20,296 nucleotides of DNA, taken from positions 3,864-24,159 of the IMG/VR virus record IMGVR_UViG_3300030202_000791, one strand, 5' to 3'. How positions within the stretch are numbered: position 1 is the stretch's first letter; each line of letters opens with the position of its first letter. Position numbers and translations under genes: made by a program. This DNA is from a virus. Below are positions 13,496 through 20,296 of this stretch, in pieces. The notes under the pieces are model-generated. The model ran no database searches and was not told the DNA's origin. It saw only the letters and a program-made list of their open reading frames with translations.

Positions 13496-13761
13496 GTTAT
13501 ATCTCTCTTTTCTGGTCTAGTTCCTAATCTTGGAATATCATATCCATCATAATCTACTGAGGTTATTTCTATTATATCATCAGACAAACCATAATATCTT
13601 TGGTCTGCTACTGTGCTAAATGTAAAAGCACCTTCTTTAATTCTTGTTTTTCTAGCAAAATCATCCATAGCTTGATTTAAAAATAATCTAACTTGTGTTT
13701 CACTAAGTGTAGGATGATGTTGTCTTACCATCTCTATCATTTGTTTTTGTGTCATTGCCAT
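13492..13761 (-). CDS. Adaptor-like neck protein, short (89 aa)
   Basis: The ATG directly follows the upstream TAA (TAAATG) without a clear ribosome binding site, so it depends on coupling; an ATG two codons in is also possible. The sequence MTQKQMIEMVRQHHPTLSET then QVRLFLNQAMDDFARKTRI is a helical N-terminal domain. QRYYGLSDDIIEITSVDYDG follows, where phage adaptor proteins usually have a Y-x-LPDD-x-I-x-I-x-x-V strand. This is the typical start of a gp4-like or other neck protein, but the protein stops early at 89 residues, while such proteins normally continue for another hundred or so. Confidence 0.65.
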   Translation of the reverse strand: MAMTQKQMIEMVRQHHPTLSETQVRLFLNQAMDDFARKTRIKEGAFTFSTVADQRYYGLSDDIIEITSVDYDGYDIPRLGTRPEKRDIT

Positions 13762-14382
13762 TTATTTTTGACCTCTAATTCTTTGTAGTTCAGCACGATA
13801 ATCTTGTTCTAAATTTTGTGAAGAAGCTAATGTTGCATTTTGTAATTCTATATCTTCATTAGCATTGTCTTCAGAAGATAACTTAACCATAAATTTAGCA
13901 GCAGCACCTAACACTACAGCATACTCAGCACTACTTGGAAAATTATTTATAGCAGTTGTACTATTTACATTACCACTACCATCAAAATCTGTAGGATATG
14001 CAAAACTTAATATTTCACCTTTTTGACTTGATGTAGGTGTATCTAATATAAATAAACTACTACCTTTATAATAAAATACTGGGTCTCTATCTTGAGTAGC
14101 ATCAGCATAATAGATAGACCCTGTATCAGCAATTCTAGCAGATTGTCCATATGGTACTTCATTAGCATAAAAACCATTTCTACTTACAGACAATATTCTA
14201 CTATCACTTATACTAGTTGGATTACTAGTTACTTCTGTAAGTGTAGCATTTTGAATAAGATTTTTTCTAGGTAAAGTATCAGCTACTTCTCTTGCTGTAG
14301 ATAATAACATATCATCTAATGCAGTAGTATCTGTTATTGTCCTACCTACTAAATCTTCTACTTTTACTTTAAATGTTGACAT
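13762..14382 (-). CDS. Putative head-tail adaptor / neck protein (206 aa)
   Basis: A 206-residue protein. The N-terminal region is helical (VEDLVGRTITDTTALDDMLL). A beta-rich middle follows, and the C-terminal helical region AEYAVVLGAAAKFMVKLSSE, then LASSQNLEQDYRAELQRIRG, is like phage connector proteins. It comes after the capsid and decoration genes, where podoviruses place the tail-adaptor gene. The ribosome binding site is weak (AGAAAGA). It is separated from the decoration gene by a hairpin, so expression is probably lower than for the capsid genes. The adaptor role is inferred from location and general pattern. Confidence 0.65.
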   Translation of the reverse strand: MSTFKVKVEDLVGRTITDTTALDDMLLSTAREVADTLPRKNLIQNATLTEVTSNPTSISDSRILSVSRNGFYANEVPYGQSARIADTGSIYYADATQDRDPVFYYKGSSLFILDTPTSSQKGEILSFAYPTDFDGSGNVNSTTAINNFPSSAEYAVVLGAAAKFMVKLSSEDNANEDIELQNATLASSQNLEQDYRAELQRIRGQK

Positions 14383-14402
14383 TTTTTCTTTCTAACAGAT
14401 TT

Positions 14403-14430
14403 GGGGTAAAACCTTTATACGTCTTACCCC
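14403..14430 (-). terminator. Hairpin downstream of decoration gene, possible attenuator or partial terminator
   Basis: Inverted repeat: arms at 14403-14412 and 14421-14430 pair over 10 bp (one G-U on the minus RNA) with an 8-base loop. The arm core is GGGG/CCCC, GC-rich against an AT-rich background. No run of U follows on the minus-strand RNA (next bases AAATCTG). It may reduce read-through or act as an RNA-processing or stability element after the highly expressed capsid genes, rather than a full intrinsic terminator. Confidence 0.5.
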
Positions 14431-14450
14431 TAGTTCTGCTTAACTATTTA

Positions 14451-14849
14451 TTATCCACTTGAAGCAGCAGCGTTATCAGCAATTGCAAACATAGTAACGA
14501 AATAATTAGTTCCATCACAAATTATGTCTACTCTTTCACCAACTTCAGCATTACTAGCAACAAATGTTACTTTATCTGCAGCATCAATAATTGTATTAGT
14601 ATCTCCAACTTCTACACCTATCATTACATCAGCAGTACCACCAATGATGTCAAAATCGTTTGCACCTTTAGTACCTAAAACAAAAGTACCAGTCCAACCT
14701 TTTGCATCACCAACAGCAGGTAATGTAATATCATATGCACCTGCTTGAGAACAGACAAAGATTTTGCCTGTATCTGCAGGGGATAATGATTGTGTAGCTG
14801 CTAAAGCCTTGATTGCAGCGTTTGTTCCTCCGATAAATGGTCTAGCCAT
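14451..14849 (-). CDS. Probable capsid decoration protein (132 aa)
   Basis: A 132-residue protein directly after the major capsid gene (gap of 12 bases). The ribosome binding site GGGAGGT (complement at about 14855-14861) is one of the strongest in the window, which fits a protein made in many copies. The sequence is beta-rich and small-residue-rich (GAYDITLPAVGDAKGWTGTF, later IICDGTNYFVTMFAIAD), with no catalytic motif. Position, size and expression signal fit a head decoration or stabilising protein. The family cannot be named with certainty. The function is inferred, and a head fibre is the alternative. Confidence 0.65.
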   Translation of the reverse strand: MARPFIGGTNAAIKALAATQSLSPADTGKIFVCSQAGAYDITLPAVGDAKGWTGTFVLGTKGANDFDIIGGTADVMIGVEVGDTNTIIDAADKVTFVASNAEVGERVDIICDGTNYFVTMFAIADNAAASSG

Positions 14850-14854
14850 AGTTT

Positions 14855-14863
14855 ACCTCCCTT
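14855..14863 (-). promoter_or_regulatory. Very strong ribosome binding site of decoration gene
   Basis: The minus strand reads AAGGGAGGT six bases before the ATG at 14849, close to a full match to the 16S rRNA tail. It marks this gene for high expression. Confidence 0.7.
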
Positions 14864-16166
14864 AAGCTGTTATTGTAAATAGTTTATGGGATTCTACTAA
14901 GGTTATACCAATACCTTCGTCAGACATATATTGATCCTTCACTCCATCAAATGCATCATCAGTTTTGATGTTTGTTTGATAAACTGGTGGTCTATATACA
15001 GAATGAAAAAGATTCTCATCAGAAACAATAAGCATTTGCTTGTTGTGCTCTGACCTAAGAACTGGTGTTGGAACTAATGCAAGAACTCCATGAGGAGTTT
15101 CTAACATTCTCATATTGAAACCATAAGAACTTCTTTCTGTTGGTCCTAAGTTTACAGTCCAACCTGAGTTTCCTGCAATACCTGAAGAACCATCTATTTT
15201 AGAAAAGTAACTCATAGCACCTCTACCACAAAATGCAAACTTCATTCCTTCTTCAGGAACATATTGGAAAACTTTTTCCATATCGTCTACAAAGTTGCTG
15301 TAGCTGTAAGTTGCTTCTGAAATGGTAAATCTATTCTGGTCATCACCAGAAGTAGTACCATACTTTTCAATAGCAGTTAATATTCCAACTGTTGAACGTA
15401 CAACATTTCCAGATGCATCTGTAATAGCAGCATCAGCAAAAGTTTCACTTCCACCTAGATTAGTTCCTTTTGGATTGTGTCCAAATAAGAAAGCACGTTC
15501 TTTTTGAATCTTATGCTCTTGTGCTTTTTGCATTCTAAGTCTTGCCAACTCAGAAGATTCTCCACGTAGAGCAGCAGCTTCTAGAGTACCAGTAATCTCT
15601 AATGGTGTCTTAAAGATTTGTGTACTATTATAAACTACTTGTAATTCATCAGACCATGCAGCTGGGGAAACAGTTCCTTCACCATGAGCATTACCAATAA
15701 TAACGAACTTGTCATTATCATCAGCATCAATTGCTGTAGTACCAATGTTTTTGAATTTAACAGCATCTGCAGCAGTTGCAGTTGTTATAAGTGCATGTCC
15801 TAGCATAGTAGCATAGGAATCAGTAGCATCCCATACTTCAGCAACAAGACCTACCCATGAAGCATCTGGTGTTGAGGCTAAGCCTGAAATACCATCAACT
15901 GTTAAAGCAGCAGATTCAGAATTTGAACCAGCAGCTACATTAGCAATGTCTGTTCCATTGACTAAGAATGTTTGTCTTTGCCATGGGTTTCTATGTTCGA
16001 ACATTTTGAAAACGGGGTCAGTAGGTGTTCTTTGTTCACGATTGGCTACTAGAGTTGTAAAAGGTGTTACATCAGTCCATAGTTCTTTAACAACATCTGG
16101 GCTGATATAAAAATCTCGCCTATCGGTAAACAATACACCTGAGCCACTAAGATTTTTTGTAGCCAT
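14862..16166 (-). CDS. Major capsid protein (HK97-fold type)
   Basis: A 434-residue protein that begins MATKNLSGSGVLFTDRRDFY and has an AAGGAA site. Position after a scaffold-like gene and before a decoration gene, and a size close to P22 coat (430), indicate the major capsid protein. Residues about 177-230 (QVVYNSTQIFKTPLEITGTL, then RGESSELARLRMQKAQEHK and ERAFLFGH) match the pattern of SU10-like capsid proteins (DUF5309): N-x-TQIF, a TGT step, ELA, and a helix with E-x-K..E-x-A-x-L-x-G. I recall this pattern but cannot confirm the family here. It forms the icosahedral shell. No internal protease gene is seen nearby, consistent with scaffold-based assembly. Confidence 0.85.
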   Translation of the reverse strand: MATKNLSGSGVLFTDRRDFYISPDVVKELWTDVTPFTTLVANREQRTPTDPVFKMFEHRNPWQRQTFLVNGTDIANVAAGSNSESAALTVDGISGLASTPDASWVGLVAEVWDATDSYATMLGHALITTATAADAVKFKNIGTTAIDADDNDKFVIIGNAHGEGTVSPAAWSDELQVVYNSTQIFKTPLEITGTLEAAALRGESSELARLRMQKAQEHKIQKERAFLFGHNPKGTNLGGSETFADAAITDASGNVVRSTVGILTAIEKYGTTSGDDQNRFTISEATYSYSNFVDDMEKVFQYVPEEGMKFAFCGRGAMSYFSKIDGSSGIAGNSGWTVNLGPTERSSYGFNMRMLETPHGVLALVPTPVLRSEHNKQMLIVSDENLFHSVYRPPVYQTNIKTDDAFDGVKDQYMSDEGIGITLVESHKLFTITA

Positions 16167-16171
16167 TTGTA

Positions 16172-17053
16172 TTATTTCCTTCTTTTATATGATTTGCTAA
16201 GAAGAGCTTGATTAAACAAGTCTTGGTCATTCATTTGAGGCTGTGAAACTCCTGGTGCAACCGTAGTTGTTGTTGGAATTTTTAAAGCTTCATTTTGATT
16301 TTGCATAGCTTGTTTTTTTTGCTCTACTTGGCGTTGTTGATTAGAGGGAGCATTTTGTATTTCAAATAGCTTGTGTAATGAATCTACTGTAATGTTGTTT
16401 GGGTTTACTGCCCAAGTAACAAAGTCAGCAGCTTTTTTTTGATCGTAACCATATGTATTCTGTGCTTGTACATATGTTTGATTAATCAATTGTCTTTCTT
16501 GTGCTTTTTGCATATCAACTTTTTGTTGTTGCATTCTTGCACCTTCTAAACGCTCTACATAATCTAAACGTGCATCACGATACTTATCATTTTCAATTCT
16601 ATATTTGAAAGAATTGCTCTCTGGGTCATTGTAAGCATCAACCTCATTATAGGAAATTGGTTTTTCTGGTCTAACTGGCTCTTCAACTGAACTAGAACGT
16701 AGCCTGTTCTGGGGTTCATTGGAGACTGATGTTTTTTGTAATTGCTGTTCATAAAGTTGTTTATACTTTTGAGTTTCTTGTGCAATTAAATATGCATCAT
16801 TCTTTGCCTTGTCAGTTTGTGATTGCCAATATGCTATCCTATCTGGGTCATCCTTTGCAGATACATTGTCTTGTGCCTCAGCAACTGGACTGGCTTGTTC
16901 AGTTTGAGACTGTTCATTATTTTGCTCTAAAGGAGCTTGAGTAATTGTAGGTGCAGGTTGTACTGTATCTGAGCTAGGGTTTTCATACATAAATGTACTA
17001 TCAACTCTATTATCAACCTGTGCCTCAGCATTACTTTGTTCTGGTTGTTCCAT
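16172..17053 (-). CDS. Scaffold-like protein, Gln/Asn-rich (293 aa)
   Basis: The gene lies between portal and capsid, the usual place for a scaffolding protein. The 293-residue product is Gln-rich and acidic in its first 80 residues (disordered-looking). It then has helical stretches (DPDRIAYWQSQTDKAKNDAY, later RLEGARMQQQKVDMQKAQER) and ends basic (SYKRRK), a feature common in scaffolds that touch the coat. The start overlaps the portal stop as TAATG with GGAGG upstream. The scaffold role is inferred from position and composition. No protease motif is present, so it is not a prohead protease. Confidence 0.7.
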   Translation of the reverse strand: MEQPEQSNAEAQVDNRVDSTFMYENPSSDTVQPAPTITQAPLEQNNEQSQTEQASPVAEAQDNVSAKDDPDRIAYWQSQTDKAKNDAYLIAQETQKYKQLYEQQLQKTSVSNEPQNRLRSSSVEEPVRPEKPISYNEVDAYNDPESNSFKYRIENDKYRDARLDYVERLEGARMQQQKVDMQKAQERQLINQTYVQAQNTYGYDQKKAADFVTWAVNPNNITVDSLHKLFEIQNAPSNQQRQVEQKKQAMQNQNEALKIPTTTTVAPGVSQPQMNDQDLFNQALLSKSYKRRK

Positions 17054-19251
17054 TATTCCTCCAATGGTATTATAGTATCATTTGTGGATTCTTCCTCAGC
17101 AACGATACCTTTTACTTTTTTTAGTTCATCTTCGCTTCTAGCATTATATAACTTTGTAGCCATATCTACTTTATTAGCTGATGAATCAAGTTGAGATTTA
17201 AATTTCTCAACTTCTACTCTCTGCCTAGCGTGAATTGTTTCACGTTGTGCAGTTTGCAAGTCTCCTCGCAAATCTTTAATTTGTTTTGTTTGTGCTGAAA
17301 CTTGTCTTTGTAGTTGTTGTATTTGACCTTTACGATTTAATACATCTTCTACATTTGCAACATCAGTTTGCTTTAGAACTTCTATTTGGTCAATGATACC
17401 AGTTCTATAAAGTTCCATATAATATTCAAAACGTGCATATCTATTTGATGGTAAAGTAGAGCCAGACACTACAACAACATCATATTTACCAACTGTTACG
17501 TCATTAAGCTTACCAAGGAATTCGCCTGAGACTTCATCATATATAGGTTGATTTAAACTTACTTGTTTTGGTTTATGGTTGGGCTGTAGTAATCTAACTA
17601 CTTTTAAGTTAGTGTATGTTGCTTGTATAAACTGAACTACAGTTTTTGCTAATTCATTAACAGCACCTTCAATATCATCACGTTTTGATTTAATTCTTCT
17701 TTGTCCATACTCATCTATTGCCAATGTACCTTTATAAGTTTGCGGCATTTGACGAGCATCTCCTTGCATTAATGCATATATGCCAAGTATTTTTTCTATA
17801 TCAGCTTTTGCATCTGCTTCATTTTTATACAATTCGTTAGGTAAAGGAACTGGACCTGCAACTATTGGTTGTCCTAACTCAGGGTCAAACTCTATTACAG
17901 CAGTACCTGCTCTACCCCACTCTTCTTCTAATTGCTTTCTATTCATAGAACCTCTTGGTATAAGAAGTTTTACATTTGTAGAAGATGATGCATGTGCAAC
18001 AATGAGTGAACGAATTTTATTTATATAAGATTGTAATCCTTTTACCATTCTAACATCACTTTGTGGATATGGGTTTCTATTATGATTATTCATCATAGTA
18101 ACTATTGGATATTCTTCTAAAGGTAGAATTACATCAAACAGAAGTTCTCCTCCTGCTGATACAATTTGTCTTACTCTATCTATTTCAAATTGTGTAACTA
18201 GTATATCTCCAGTTGCAATTAAATCTTCAAATGTTAATTTAGTTAGAATAGTTGTACTATTAGGTATAGCAGTAGGTGTTTCTTTACCTTGCATCATATT
18301 TTGTGTTTGAGTTATTGGATTTATCATTAAATGAAATGTATCTCCAAACTCATCTAATATACCTTGATACTGTTTAACTTCATTATCATCTGTAACTATT
18401 TTGTCTTTATCTAAGTTAGAAACTTTAAATGCAGGTTTTTGTTTATAGACTTCATACTCTTCAGGAGATAAAACTTTTTCTGAATTTGTAATAGGGTCAA
18501 ATGTTCTAAAGTAAGGTATACGTATTTTAGTATATCTTTCTATTACTTCTATTTGCCTTTCATCCCTATTATTCATATTATAACTTTGTATTTCATTCTT
18601 TGAAATAATTTGATCTTCTAATCCAAAATTAATAGTTTCTACAGTAGGAGCTACTTGACTTTCATTTGCATTTGCAATTACATCTTTGAATTCTGGATAC
18701 ATTTCAATAAGTGTCATTTCTGGGAAAAGGCGTGAGACTATTATATTAGCTGCATCTCTTGAGAAAGGGTCAGTCGAAGAGGGGCATATGTATAAATCAA
18801 GAGGGTCTATTGCTTTTATAAAAATCTCACCTTTTCCATAATCTGCATTAGGATTGCTATAAGACATTAGTACACCCATACCTTTAACGTAATAATCATC
18901 TATAGCTTGTTTTAATTCAGTATTTCCACTAGACTGTTCCCATACCCAACTCATTAAGTCAGACATTATTTGTCCAGTTTTTACATCACTAGCTTCTCTA
19001 CCTGTAGATTGAAATCTTGGGGAGTTTGCAGTTAACATAGCTTTTGCTTGTTCTACTGCAGGATATATAACATTAACTACTAATGGCTCTTGAGCTCTTT
19101 TTCTTAACTCATTTACCTGTTCTTTGGTCCATTGCATACCATTTCTAAATTCATTATCGTCGGTTGCTTGTCTAGCCCATTTAGAACGTACAGATGCATA
19201 CTCAGCAAGGAGTTCTTCATTCCTCTTAACTTCTGGATGTTTCTCTGCCAT
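17053..19251 (-). CDS. Portal protein, P22-like
   Basis: 732 residues, close to P22 gp1 (725). An N-terminal helical region (EYASVRSKWARQATDDNEFR, then QWTKEQVNELRKRAQEPLVV and NVIYPAVEQAKAMLTANSPR) matches the P22-type portal start. It continues with LMSWVWEQSSGNTELKQAID, then KGMGVLMSYSNP and IKAIDPLDLYICPS. The last 93 residues form a coiled coil (RKGQIQQLQRQVSAQTKQIK onward), like the barrel or C-terminal helix of P22-type portals. The dodecameric ring at one vertex feeds DNA into the head. The ATG lacks a Shine-Dalgarno sequence and follows a 44-base gap containing a 10-bp palindrome. Confidence 0.88.
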   Translation of the reverse strand: MAEKHPEVKRNEELLAEYASVRSKWARQATDDNEFRNGMQWTKEQVNELRKRAQEPLVVNVIYPAVEQAKAMLTANSPRFQSTGREASDVKTGQIMSDLMSWVWEQSSGNTELKQAIDDYYVKGMGVLMSYSNPNADYGKGEIFIKAIDPLDLYICPSSTDPFSRDAANIIVSRLFPEMTLIEMYPEFKDVIANANESQVAPTVETINFGLEDQIISKNEIQSYNMNNRDERQIEVIERYTKIRIPYFRTFDPITNSEKVLSPEEYEVYKQKPAFKVSNLDKDKIVTDDNEVKQYQGILDEFGDTFHLMINPITQTQNMMQGKETPTAIPNSTTILTKLTFEDLIATGDILVTQFEIDRVRQIVSAGGELLFDVILPLEEYPIVTMMNNHNRNPYPQSDVRMVKGLQSYINKIRSLIVAHASSSTNVKLLIPRGSMNRKQLEEEWGRAGTAVIEFDPELGQPIVAGPVPLPNELYKNEADAKADIEKILGIYALMQGDARQMPQTYKGTLAIDEYGQRRIKSKRDDIEGAVNELAKTVVQFIQATYTNLKVVRLLQPNHKPKQVSLNQPIYDEVSGEFLGKLNDVTVGKYDVVVVSGSTLPSNRYARFEYYMELYRTGIIDQIEVLKQTDVANVEDVLNRKGQIQQLQRQVSAQTKQIKDLRGDLQTAQRETIHARQRVEVEKFKSQLDSSANKVDMATKLYNARSEDELKKVKGIVAEEESTNDTIIPLEE

Positions 19252-19261
19252 AGATTAATCT
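19252..19261. repeat. Perfect 10-bp palindrome before portal start
   Basis: AGATTAATCT reads the same on both strands and ends directly at the portal ATG (19251). It lies in an otherwise AT-rich, SD-less gap. It could be chance in such DNA, or a binding site. Confidence 0.35.
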
Positions 19262-19295
19262 TATAATAATATAAATACTTTTACAATAAAAAGTT

Positions 19296-20099
19296 TCAAG
19301 AAATCATCCAATCATTTGATTTTTTTGTAAAATTATCTGTAGAGTGATGATTTTCTTTTATAATTTTTTTATTATGAGGTGGATAATTATGTTTAGTTGC
19401 ATAATACAACCCATCAAGTAAGTCATCATGTTTACCTCTAGGAAACATTAATAATTCATCTTTTAATTCATTCATACCTTCTGTTACATATATTTTTTTT
19501 TGTGCAAACCATGGCTGCATAGTTTCTAATCTTGATGATTTACTATTACGTGGGCTTTCTTTTATTTCAAGTCCAGGAATAAATAAACCTTCATCATCAG
19601 CTCTTTGACGTAAGTAATCTCTTAACATCTCTTGATAACCTACAGATTCTATTCTAGTCTTCATTGGTTTATACTTTTTAAAGTATTCTATAATATGGTC
19701 AGCTAATTGCATAGGTGTAGACCTTTTTCTATAGTAAGGTAATACATACTTATTATTCTTTGAATCAACTGCAACAACTACGATAGTAGAATAGTCTGCA
19801 TGTTTTTTTACAGAACTAGCTGGGTCTATACCCATAAATACATTTACTGGTTCAATTCTACCAGATTCAAATTCTAAACAATGTTCATCATTAATAAATT
19901 TAAAATCACCGTTAGGATATTTGTTAAAAAATATATTAGCTTTTTCTTCAAACGTATCACCACCAATAGCCATTTTCATTCTTAATGAACTTTCAAGTGG
20001 TTGATCTAAAACTTCGCCAGTATTCGGATCTTGTACATAACCTTTGTTAACCTTACTGTTTTTTTCATATTCAGCAAATTCTTCTGCAAATGTAGGCAT
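19296..20099 (-). CDS. terL: Terminase large subunit, nuclease half as a separate gene
   Basis: 267 residues, about half a normal large terminase. It has no Walker A or B motif, so the ATPase half is absent from this gene. The RNase H-like nuclease residues are all visible: D92 (FMGIDPAS), E151 (TRIESVGYQEML) and the D225-D229 cluster (HDDLLDGLYYA). Residues 30-90 look like the linker that normally joins ATPase and nuclease (DTFEEKANIFFNKYPNGDFK). A strong GGAGGA site with ideal spacing before ATG 20099 argues that this is a genuine separate start. The product cuts the DNA concatemer at packaging; the ATPase must come from another gene upstream of the window. It precedes the portal as usual. 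The symbol is used loosely for this half only. Confidence 0.85.
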   Translation of the reverse strand: MPTFAEEFAEYEKNSKVNKGYVQDPNTGEVLDQPLESSLRMKMAIGGDTFEEKANIFFNKYPNGDFKFINDEHCLEFESGRIEPVNVFMGIDPASSVKKHADYSTIVVVAVDSKNNKYVLPYYRKRSTPMQLADHIIEYFKKYKPMKTRIESVGYQEMLRDYLRQRADDEGLFIPGLEIKESPRNSKSSRLETMQPWFAQKKIYVTEGMNELKDELLMFPRGKHDDLLDGLYYATKHNYPPHNKKIIKENHHSTDNFTKKSNDWMIS

Positions 20100-20296
20100 T
20101 TATATTCCTCCAAATAAATTAGATAAAGCTCTGGATCTTTTTACGTCTAACATAATATCAAAAGTATCTTGTTTAGAAAAACCAAATTTTTGTAATTGTT
20201 TTGAAAATTCTTCTTGTGATTTGTCTGCTTCTTCTTGTGAAATACCGTAGGTTTCGGCATCAAAAATTAAATTGGGTTTAAATTCTGGATCACCTG
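20100..20296 (-). CDS. C-terminal 64 residues of an upstream gene, unknown
   Basis: A frame enters from the window edge and ends at TAA 20100-20102, one stop before the terminase-nuclease ATG (TAAATG). The 64 visible residues read GDPEFKPNLIFDAETYGIS, then SQEEFSKQLQKFGFSKQDTF and DIMLDVKRSRALSNLFGGI. The sequence is charged and helical with no terminase motif. It may be the tail of the ATPase half of the terminase or of an unrelated inserted gene; the window does not show which. The GGAGGA site of the next gene lies within its last codons. Confidence 0.65.
   Translation of the reverse strand, partial: GDPEFKPNLIFDAETYGISQEEADKSQEEFSKQLQKFGFSKQDTFDIMLDVKRSRALSNLFGGI

Noticed and set aside
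16564-16785. Minus-strand frame of 73 residues
   Set aside because: Inside the scaffold-like gene in another frame, without separate start signals.
16172-17053. Prohead protease fused to scaffold
   Set aside because: No Ser/His catalytic motif of ClpP- or U35-type proteases; composition is Gln-rich helical throughout.
1-20296. tRNA genes, CRISPR arrays, insertion sequences, integrase or attachment sites
   Set aside because: No cloverleaf-like, regularly spaced repeat, transposase or recombinase signal was seen; gene-free stretches are all shorter than about 70 bases.

Overview
The window is part of the late (virion and lysis) region of a tailed bacteriophage. Every supported gene lies on the minus strand, so transcription runs from position 20296 down to 1. 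Genes are packed tightly: most neighbours touch, overlap as ATGA or TAATG, or leave only a few bases. The DNA is AT-rich, with G+C about one third by eye, and TGA is used as a stop. The set of a P22-like portal, a nozzle-type tail protein, glycine-rich ejection-like proteins and no tape measure or tail sheath points to a short-tailed (podovirus) phage. The AT bias, the S74-type fibre and the many small lysine-rich proteins resemble marine phages, for example of the SAR11/pelagiphage kind. The host cannot be read from this sequence. A putative lipoprotein and an M15 endolysin would suit a Gram-negative host.

Layout in transcription order. (1) Packaging and head, 20296-14451: the end of an unknown gene, a stand-alone terminase nuclease half, portal, a scaffold-like protein, major capsid protein and a small probable decoration protein with a very strong ribosome binding site, then a GC-rich hairpin. 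(2) Neck and fibre, 14382-10967: connector or adaptor-like proteins mixed with several micro-ORFs, a small beta protein, and a tail fibre ending in an S74 self-cleaving chaperone domain with an internal duplication. (3) A cluster of very basic small proteins and one putative lipoprotein, 10974-9706. (4) Lysis module, 9703-7797: holin-like protein, small helical protein, M15 peptidase, metallophosphoesterase and a membrane/coiled-coil protein. (5) Tail nozzle and ejection module, 7800-1: a basic micro-ORF, an 819-residue nozzle-like protein, a conserved-looking small protein, and at least five large low-complexity or glycine-rich proteins that probably leave the virion with the DNA. The last runs off the window.

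Several small genes are easy to miss by length: 40 aa (9706-9828), 43 aa (12281-12412), 31 aa (12821-12916), 52 aa (13337-13495), 46 aa (7660-7800) and 59 aa (1944-2123). The most notable points are a lysine/arginine-rich micro-gene cluster, a terminase whose nuclease half is its own gene, and an apparent +1 frame disruption splitting an ejection-like gene at about 1964. I see no tRNA, rRNA, CRISPR array, insertion sequence or integrase.
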